64,000 nt of DNA from Pseudomonas sp. St316 (GTDB lineage: Bacteria; Pseudomonadota; Gammaproteobacteria; Pseudomonadales; Pseudomonadaceae). A program made the translations under genes and the position numbers. Numbering within the stretch: position 1 is the first letter of the stretch; the number at the start of each line of letters is the position of its first letter. The notes below the pieces were generated by a model. The model saw nothing but the letters and a program-made list of their open reading frames with translations. It had not been told where the DNA came from and ran no database searches. Shown here piece by piece: positions 58,289-64,000 of this stretch. The DNA is taken from contig NZ_AP021901.1 in the NCBI RefSeq assembly GCF_018325905.1, forward strand, positions 1,116,001 to 1,180,000, in the 5' to 3' direction.

Positions 58289-58918
58289 ATGCGCGAAACC
58301 CCTGTAGTCATCGATGGCCCGGTGGGCCAACTGGAAGCCTTGTACCTGGACAACGAGGCCCCCCGCGGCCTGGCGCTGATCTGCCATCCGAACCCGGTGC
58401 AGGGCGGGACCATGCTCAACAAAGTGGTCTCGACCCTGCAACGCACTGCCCGCGATGCTGGCCTGGTTACGTTGCGTTTCAATTATCGTGGCGTGGGTGC
58501 CAGTGCCGGCAATCATGACATGGGCACCGGCGAAGTGGACGACGCCCAGGCTGTCGCCCAATGGCTGCGGGAAAAATACCCGCACTTGCCCCTGACCCTG
58601 TTCGGTTTTTCCTTCGGTGGCTTTGTCGCCGCCAGCCTGGGCGGGCGCCTGGAAGTCCAGGGTCAGCCGGTCAAGCACCTGTTCATGGTGGCCCCTGCGG
58701 TGATGCGCCTGGACGAGCAGTCGCCCTTGCCGGTGAGCGGCGAGTTGACCGTGATCCAGCCGGAAACCGACGAAGTGGTCGATCCGCAACTGGTTTACGA
58801 ATGGTCCGACACGCTCCAACGTCCCCATGAGCTGCTGAAAGTGGCAGAATGCGGACACTTTTTTCATGGCAAGCTGACCGATCTCAAGGATCTGATCCTG
58901 CCGCGCCTCTCGAATTGA
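58289..58918 (+). CDS. Alpha/beta hydrolase (YheT/dienelactone-type)
   Basis: A 209-residue alpha/beta hydrolase of the short type: HPNPVQGGTMLNKVVSTL at the oxyanion loop, nucleophile Ser in LFGFSFGGFVAAS (GFSFGG), an Asp near VIQPETDEVVDP and the His in CGHFFHGKL. The substrate is unknown. The start ATG 58289 follows ttgcttatg; a TTG at 58283 could also initiate. It lies 24 bases upstream of trpS and may be co-transcribed with trpS and zapE. Confidence 0.85.
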   Translation: MRETPVVIDGPVGQLEALYLDNEAPRGLALICHPNPVQGGTMLNKVVSTLQRTARDAGLVTLRFNYRGVGASAGNHDMGTGEVDDAQAVAQWLREKYPHLPLTLFGFSFGGFVAASLGGRLEVQGQPVKHLFMVAPAVMRLDEQSPLPVSGELTVIQPETDEVVDPQLVYEWSDTLQRPHELLKVAECGHFFHGKLTDLKDLILPRLSN

Positions 58919-58942
58919 CAGCAGTCTGACAAGCGATAACCC

Positions 58943-60298
58943 ATGACGACGCGTACCCGTATCCTGACCGGCATCACCACCACCGGCACCCCGCACCTGG
59001 GCAACTATGCCGGCGCCATCCGTCCGGCGATCCTCGCCAGCCGCGACAGCAACGCCGATTCGTTCTACTTCCTGGCCGACTACCACGCCCTGATCAAGTG
59101 CGATGACCCGCAGCGTATCCAGCGCTCGCGCCTGGAAATCGCCGCCACGTGGCTGGCCGGCGGCCTGGATGTGGACCGCGTGACGTTCTATCGCCAGTCC
59201 GATATTCCCGAGATCCCGGAGCTGACCTGGCTGCTGACCTGCGTCGCCGCCAAGGGCCTGCTCAACCGTGCCCACGCCTACAAGGCCTCGGTGGACAAGA
59301 ACGTCGAGGTCGGTGAAGACCCGGACGCCGGCATCACCATGGGGCTGTACAGCTACCCGGTGTTGATGGCCGCCGATATCCTGATGTTCAACGCCCACAA
59401 GGTGCCGGTCGGTCGCGACCAGATCCAGCACGTGGAAATGGCCCGCGACATCGGCCAGCGCTTCAACCACCTGTTCGGCCAGGGCAAAGAGTTCTTCACC
59501 ATGCCCGAGGCGCTGATCGAGGAAAGCGTCGCCACCCTGCCGGGCCTCGATGGCCGCAAGATGTCCAAGAGCTACGACAACACCATCCCGTTGTTCAGCA
59601 GCGCCAAGGACATGAAGGACGCGATCTCTCGGATCGTCACCGATTCGCGAGCCCCGGGCGAAGCCAAGGATCCGGATAATTCGCATCTGTTCACTTTGTT
59701 CCAGGCATTCGCCACTGCCCAACAGTCCGCCGAGTTCCGCAGTGAACTGCTGCAAGGCCTGGGTTGGGGCGAAGCCAAGAATCGCCTGTTCCAGTTGCTC
59801 GACAGCGAGCTGGGTGAAGCGCGTGAGCGTTATCACCACTTCATCGAGCGGCCATCGGACCTTGAAGACATCCTGCAGCTGGGCGCGAAAAAAGCCCGGG
59901 CCGTGGCAACGCCGTTCCTCAACGAATTGCGCGAGGCCGTTGGCCTGCGTTCCTTCGTGGCCCAGACGCAAGTGGCCGCGGCCACCAAGAAGAAAGCAGC
60001 GAAAGCCGCGCGGTTTGTCAGCTTCCGTGAAGATGACGGCAGTTTCCGCTTCCGGCTGTTGTCGGCGGATGGAGAAGAACTGCTGCTGTCGAGTCGCTTT
60101 TCAGATGGCAAATCGGCAGGTCGCGTGACCAAGGTCCTGCAACTTGGCGAAGTTTACGAAGTACATAGCGAAGCGCTTAGCTTTCGCGTCTGGATGCTTG
60201 GCGAATATATCGGCGAAAGCCCGGTATTCGCCGACAGTGCGGCAAGGGATGCTGCTATTGAGGCGCTGCACATCGCGCTGAAACCAGCCCAGGAATAA
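58943..60298 (+). CDS. trpS: Tryptophanyl-tRNA synthetase with C-terminal extension
   Basis: A 451-residue class I aminoacyl-tRNA synthetase. HIGH-type motif is GTPHLGN and the KMSKS motif is in DGRKMSKSYDN; tryptophan pocket segments include PVLMAADILMFNAHKVPVGRDQIQHVE. After residue about 355 a separate domain follows (AAKAARFVSFREDDGSFRFRLLSADGEELLLSSRFSDGKSAGRV), resembling DUF1508 (YegP), linked by a Lys/Ala-rich hinge. The standard enzyme is about 340 residues, so this domain is an addition. It may be the only TrpRS of the cell. Confidence 0.95.
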   Translation: MTTRTRILTGITTTGTPHLGNYAGAIRPAILASRDSNADSFYFLADYHALIKCDDPQRIQRSRLEIAATWLAGGLDVDRVTFYRQSDIPEIPELTWLLTCVAAKGLLNRAHAYKASVDKNVEVGEDPDAGITMGLYSYPVLMAADILMFNAHKVPVGRDQIQHVEMARDIGQRFNHLFGQGKEFFTMPEALIEESVATLPGLDGRKMSKSYDNTIPLFSSAKDMKDAISRIVTDSRAPGEAKDPDNSHLFTLFQAFATAQQSAEFRSELLQGLGWGEAKNRLFQLLDSELGEARERYHHFIERPSDLEDILQLGAKKARAVATPFLNELREAVGLRSFVAQTQVAAATKKKAAKAARFVSFREDDGSFRFRLLSADGEELLLSSRFSDGKSAGRVTKVLQLGEVYEVHSEALSFRVWMLGEYIGESPVFADSAARDAAIEALHIALKPAQE

Positions 60299-60388
60299 AC
60301 CAGCGGCGCGGCCCGAATACGGGCCGATTGCCATTCCTGCGGGCCGTCGCTACAGTGACGGCCCGTTTTTGTTGCCTTGCTAACGAAT

Positions 60389-61483
60389 ATGACGCCCCTA
60401 GAACGATATCAAGCTGATCTGAAACGCCCGGAGTTCTTCCACGACGCAGCCCAGGAAACGGCGGTGCGGCATTTGCAGCGCCTGTACGACGACCTGGTCG
60501 CGGCGGCGAACAACAAGCCCGGCCTGTTGGGAAAATTGTTCGGCAAAAAAGACCAGGCACCGGTCAAGGGCCTGTATTTCTGGGGCGGGGTAGGCCGTGG
60601 CAAGACCTACCTGGTGGACACCTTCTTCGAAGCGTTGCCGTTCAAGGAGAAGACACGGACGCACTTCCACCGTTTCATGAAGCGCGTGCACGAGGAAATG
60701 AAGACCCTGGGGGGCGAGAAGAACCCGCTGACCATTATCGCCAAGCGTTTTTCCGACGAGACCCGGGTGATCTGCTTCGATGAGTTCTTTGTTTCCGACA
60801 TCACCGACGCCATGATCCTCGGCACCTTGATGGAAGAGCTGTTCAAGAACGGCGTGACCCTGGTCGCCACCTCGAACATCGTGCCGGACGGCCTGTACAA
60901 GGACGGCCTGCAGCGGGCGCGTTTCCTGCCGGCCATTGCGCTGATCAAGGAACACACCGAAATCGTCAACGTCGACAGCGGTGTCGACTACCGCCTGCGT
61001 CACCTCGAACAAGCGGAGCTGTTCCACTTTCCCCTGGATGTCGCTGCCGAGGAAAGCCTGCGCAAGAGCTTCCGCGCCCTGACACCGGAATGCACCCAGG
61101 CCGTGGAAAACGATGTACTGATCATCGAAAACCGCGAGATCCGTGCCATCCGCACCTGTGACGACGTGGCCTGGTTCGACTTCCGCGAACTGTGCGACGG
61201 TCCCCGCAGCCAGAACGACTACATCGAGCTGGGCAAGATCTTTCACGCCGTGTTGCTCAGTGGCGTCGAGCAGATGAGCGTCACCACCGACGACATCGCC
61301 CGTCGCTTCATCAACATGGTTGACGAGTTCTACGACCGTAACGTGAAGCTGATCATTTCGGCCGAAGTCGAACTCAAGGATCTCTACACCGGCGGTCGTT
61401 TGACCTTCGAATTCCAGCGGACCTTGAGTCGCTTGCTGGAGATGCAATCCCACGAGTTCCTGGCTCGGGCGCATAAGCCGTAG
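60389..61483 (+). CDS. zapE: Cell division ATPase ZapE (AFG1-like)
   Basis: A 364-residue AAA-type ATPase with Walker A GGVGRGKTYL and Walker B RVICFDEFFVSD, plus SNIVPDGLYKDGLQRARFLPAI. It matches ZapE/AFG1 proteins, which destabilise FtsZ rings. The start ATG at 60389 is used; an upstream TTG adds four residues. It lies 90 bases after trpS on the same strand. A terminator follows. Confidence 0.93.
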   Translation: MTPLERYQADLKRPEFFHDAAQETAVRHLQRLYDDLVAAANNKPGLLGKLFGKKDQAPVKGLYFWGGVGRGKTYLVDTFFEALPFKEKTRTHFHRFMKRVHEEMKTLGGEKNPLTIIAKRFSDETRVICFDEFFVSDITDAMILGTLMEELFKNGVTLVATSNIVPDGLYKDGLQRARFLPAIALIKEHTEIVNVDSGVDYRLRHLEQAELFHFPLDVAAEESLRKSFRALTPECTQAVENDVLIIENREIRAIRTCDDVAWFDFRELCDGPRSQNDYIELGKIFHAVLLSGVEQMSVTTDDIARRFINMVDEFYDRNVKLIISAEVELKDLYTGGRLTFEFQRTLSRLLEMQSHEFLARAHKP

Positions 61484-61496
61484 GGATTTGGAACAC

Positions 61497-61527
61497 AAAA
61501 AAAGGCCTGCGATTGCAGGCCTTTTTT
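61497..61527 (+). terminator. Terminator after zapE
   Basis: AAAAAAGGCCTGCGATTGCAGGCCTTTTTT, nearly perfect stem with A and T runs, therefore also usable in reverse. Confidence 0.9.
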
Positions 61528-61552
61528 GTATTTGCTGGTTTCCCACCTGACC

Positions 61553-61643
61553 CTGTGGGAGCGAGCTTGCTCGCGATGGCGCCGCGTCAGTCAACATGAG
61601 TGCTGCTGAACCTCCGCTTTCGCGAGCAAGCTCGCTCCCACAG
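61553..61643. repeat. REP inverted pair
   Basis: ctgtgggagcgagcttgctc facing gagcaagctcgctcccacag between zapE and the convergent AraC-type gene. Confidence 0.85.
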
Positions 61644-61666
61644 TGGGGCGTTGCCAAGCCCTCGGT

Positions 61667-62662
61667 CTACGCCGCCTGCTGAAACTGCTGCCGATACTGG
61701 TTCGGCGACAGCTCGGTATGTTGTCGGAACAGCCGTGCGAAAAAACTCGCATCGTCGTAGCCGACTTCATAGCTGATGGTCTTGATGCTCTTGCGGCTGC
61801 CGGAGAGCAGGCCCTTGGCGGTTTCGATTCGCAGCCGTTGCAGGTAATGCAGCGGTTTGTCACCCGTGGCGGTCTGGAAGCGGCGCATGAAGTTGCGGAT
61901 GCTCATGCCGTGTTCCCGGGCAACGTCCTCGAAGCGGAATTTATCGGCGTAGTGCTCTTCGAGCCATTGCTGGATCTGCAGGATGATCACGTCCTGGTGC
62001 AGTTTCTGCCCGCCGAAGCCGATCCGCCCTGGCGAATAGCTGCGTTGCACCTCATACAGAATATCCCGCGCCACGGCCTGGGCGACGTTGGCGCCGCAGA
62101 AGCGTTCAATGAGGTAAATGTAGAGGTCGCAGGCCGACGTCGTGCCGCCGGCGCAGAACAGGTTGTCGGCGTCGGTCAGGTGCTTGTCCTGGTTCAGGTA
62201 TACCTGGGGGAAGCGTTCCTTGAAGGCATTGAAGAAACGCCAGTAGGTGGTGGCTTCCTTGCCGTCGAGCAGCCCGGCCTCGGCCAGCCAGAACACCCCG
62301 GTGGCTTCGCCGCAGAGTACCGCGCCGCGCGCGTGTTGTTCGCGCAGCCAAGGCAGGACCTGGGGATAACGTTGGCAGAGGGTGGCGAAATCATCCCAGA
62401 AGGCCGGCAGGATGATGACATCGGTGTTTTCCAGGCCACCGTCCACCGGCATGATCACATCGCTGAAGCTGTTCACCGGTTTGCCATCGGGGCTGACCAG
62501 CCGGGTTTCAAACGCTGGCGTCAGGCCGTGGCCCAGTTGTTTGCCATAGCGCAGGCTGGCCAGGTGGAAAAAATCCTTGGCTTGCATGAGGGTGGAGGCG
62601 AAGACCCGGTCGATTGCCAGGATGCTGACGCGCCGCAAGGGCGTGGAGGCGTGCATAGACAT
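61667..62662 (-). CDS. GlxA-type AraC regulator with DJ-1/PfpI domain
   Basis: A 331-residue regulator with an N-terminal DJ-1/PfpI-like domain (VSILAIDRVFASTLMQAKDFFHLASL; GAVLCGEATGVFWLAEAGLLDGKEATTYW) and two AraC helix-turn-helix motifs (FRFEDVAREHGMSIRNFMRRFQTATGDKPLHYLQRLR and IKTISYEVGYDDASFFARLFRQHTELSPNQYR). The Cys in LCGEATG is at the nucleophile-elbow position of DJ-1 proteins. It is divergent from an acyl-CoA dehydrogenase (145-base gap), which may be its target. Confidence 0.9.
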   Translation of the reverse strand: MSMHASTPLRRVSILAIDRVFASTLMQAKDFFHLASLRYGKQLGHGLTPAFETRLVSPDGKPVNSFSDVIMPVDGGLENTDVIILPAFWDDFATLCQRYPQVLPWLREQHARGAVLCGEATGVFWLAEAGLLDGKEATTYWRFFNAFKERFPQVYLNQDKHLTDADNLFCAGGTTSACDLYIYLIERFCGANVAQAVARDILYEVQRSYSPGRIGFGGQKLHQDVIILQIQQWLEEHYADKFRFEDVAREHGMSIRNFMRRFQTATGDKPLHYLQRLRIETAKGLLSGSRKSIKTISYEVGYDDASFFARLFRQHTELSPNQYRQQFQQAA

Positions 62663-62807
62663 AATTCATCTTTATTTTTATAGGGGAAAGTGGTCAACAG
62701 ACGGCTGGATCGTCTTATTTTTTGTCGGATGTGTCCAGTGTCCTGTCGTACCCCGCAGGCTTAGGCTCTGTCGGATAACCACGCCCAACAATAACCAAAG
62801 GTGCGCC

Positions 62808-63944
62808 ATGATCCCAAGAACACTGTTCAGTCCCGAGCACGAATTGTTTCGCGACAGCGTACGAACCTTCCTTGAAAAAGAAGCCGTGCCGTACCACAGC
62901 CAGTGGGAAAAACAGGGACATGTCGATCGCCAGCTCTGGAACAAGGCGGGGGAGGCGGGCATGTTGTGTTCGCACCTCCCGGAAGCCTATGGGGGGCTGG
63001 ACGCAGATTTTCTCTACAGCACGGTGGTGATCGAGGAGATCGGCCGCCTGGGGCTGACGGGGATCGGCTTCTCGCTGCATTCCGACATCGTCGCACCGTA
63101 CATCCTGCATTACGGCAGCGAGGCGTTGAAACACAAGTACCTGCCGAAGCTGGTGTCGGGCGAAATGGTTACAGCCATCGCCATGACCGAGCCGGGCGCC
63201 GGATCCGACTTGCAAGGCGTGAAAACCACGGCGGTGCTGGACGGTGATGAATACGTCATCAATGGCTCGAAGACCTTCATCACCAATGGCTTCCTGGCGG
63301 ACTTGGTGATTGTCGTCGCCAAGACCGACCCGAAGGCCGGCGCCAAGGGCACCAGCCTGTTCCTGGTGGAGGCGGGTACACCGGGCTTCGAAAAGGGCAA
63401 GCGCCTGGAAAAAGTCGGCATGAAGGCCCAGGACACCTCGGAATTGTTCTTCCAGGATGTCCGTGTGCCGAAGGAAAACCTGCTGGGGCAGGCCGGCATG
63501 GGCTTCGCCTACTTGATGCAGGAGTTACCCCAGGAGCGCCTGACCGTCGCCATCGGCGGCCTGGCCTCGGCCGAAGCGGCGCTGCAATGGACCCTGGACT
63601 ACACGCGCGAGCGCAAGGCGTTCGGCAAATCCATCGCCGACTTCCAGAACACCCGTTTCAAGCTCGCGGAAATGGCCACCGAAATCCAGATCGGCCGGGT
63701 CTTCGTCGACCGCTGCCTGGAATTGCACCTGCAAGGCAAGCTGGACGTGCCGACGGCGGCAATGGCCAAGTACTGGGGCACTGACCTGCAATGCAAGGTG
63801 CTCGACGAATGCGTGCAGTTGCATGGCGGCTACGGCTTCATGTGGGAATACCCGATTGCCCGGGCTTGGGCGGATGCGCGGGTGCAGCGCATCTATGCTG
63901 GGACCAATGAGATCATGAAGGAGATCATTGCGCGGTCGCTTTGA
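62808..63944 (+). CDS. Acyl-CoA dehydrogenase
   Basis: A 378-residue FAD acyl-CoA dehydrogenase, MIPRTLFSPEHELFRDSVRTFLEKEAVPYHSQWEKQGHVD. It has the signature AMTEPGAGSDLQGVKTTAV (FAD and acyl binding), NGSKTFITNGFLADLVIVVAKTD, and the C-terminal QLHGGYGFMWEYPIARAWADARVQRIYAGTNEIMKEIIARSL with the catalytic Glu in that end stretch. Similar to long-chain/medium-chain enzymes. The start at 62808 follows aaaggtgcgcc. It is divergent from a GlxA-type regulator. Chain-length specificity cannot be told. Confidence 0.93.
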   Translation: MIPRTLFSPEHELFRDSVRTFLEKEAVPYHSQWEKQGHVDRQLWNKAGEAGMLCSHLPEAYGGLDADFLYSTVVIEEIGRLGLTGIGFSLHSDIVAPYILHYGSEALKHKYLPKLVSGEMVTAIAMTEPGAGSDLQGVKTTAVLDGDEYVINGSKTFITNGFLADLVIVVAKTDPKAGAKGTSLFLVEAGTPGFEKGKRLEKVGMKAQDTSELFFQDVRVPKENLLGQAGMGFAYLMQELPQERLTVAIGGLASAEAALQWTLDYTRERKAFGKSIADFQNTRFKLAEMATEIQIGRVFVDRCLELHLQGKLDVPTAAMAKYWGTDLQCKVLDECVQLHGGYGFMWEYPIARAWADARVQRIYAGTNEIMKEIIARSL

Positions 63945-63965
63945 CGTGCTGGTGCGTTTGAGACC

Positions 63966-63994
63966 GCCATCGCGAGCAAGCTCGCTCCACAGGG
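63966..63994. repeat. REP single copy at window end
   Basis: ccatcgcgagcaagctcgct and ccacagg; probably one half of an inverted pair whose partner lies beyond the window. Confidence 0.7.
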
Positions 63995-64000
63995 GGGTGT

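Noticed and set aside
58256..59971. A 571-codon open frame antisense to trpS
   Set aside because: Shadow of a conserved synthetase gene; low-complexity His/Gln/Val-rich translation typical of antisense GC-rich frames.

Overview
The window looks like a chromosomal segment of a fluorescent Pseudomonas (P. fluorescens / P. corrugata-type). The evidence is high GC, Pseudomonas-type gene families (HmgR/HmgA/FahA/MaiA, the FhpR-Fhp NO system, CyoA-E, DUF3509, FolM/FolE/FolX, short LOV proteins), and dozens of the repeated palindromes with the core TGGGAGCGAGCTTGCTCGCG that fill fluorescent-pseudomonad intergenic regions. No rRNA, tRNA, prophage, integrase or insertion sequence was recognised. All calls come from reading the sequence; no database search was run.

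Layout. 1-3.6 kb: a truncated class III aminotransferase, a HopJ/DUF1244 gene pair, and the folM-folE-folX operon for tetrahydromonapterin. 3.9-7.4 kb: a probable blue-light module, with an ABM-domain membrane protein divergent from a MerR/LitR-like regulator without the cobalamin motif, then a short LOV photoreceptor upstream of a PilZ-like protein, and a flavodoxin. 7.5-17.2 kb: class II aldolase, alpha/beta hydrolase with an Asp nucleophile, MFE-type SDR, a DUF1302/DUF1329 pair and a MalT-like LuxR regulator. 17.3-19.4 kb: an AT-richer islet (YafY-type regulator, VOC protein, an unrecognised gene). 19.3-23.6 kb: hmgR divergent from hmgA-fahA-maiA for homogentisate breakdown. 23.7-25.7 kb: SirB1-family protein and a leucine-dehydrogenase homologue lacking the catalytic lysine.

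25.9-33 kb: a five-gene catabolic-looking operon (BenE-like transporter, FAD amine oxidoreductase, RidA, threonine-synthase-like enzyme, SHMT) divergent from a MocR regulator. 33-44 kb: yebG with a LexA box, psiE, DUF3509, a ribosome hibernation factor, an AraC/DMT pair, a hydroxyacid reductase, an Fe-S cluster-type protein, cheV, and norR/fhpR divergent from the flavohaemoprotein gene with three GT-N7-AC sites. 44.1-44.7 kb: a tandem array of 138-bp units made of paired REP palindromes. 44.9-51.1 kb: dsbB and cyoABCDE. 51.3-64 kb: a hypothetical gene, DUF72, a PAS-GGDEF cyclase, LysR/argD, an OmpA-type lipoprotein, a relic of a class III aminotransferase, zapG, an alpha/beta hydrolase, trpS with an extra C-terminal domain, zapE, a GlxA-type regulator and an acyl-CoA dehydrogenase.

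The strongest leads for new biology are the MocR-controlled amino-acid operon, the light module with its degenerate PilZ partner, the catalytic-lysine-less leucine dehydrogenase, and a probable minus-strand small RNA or small gene at 10.73-11.16 kb.
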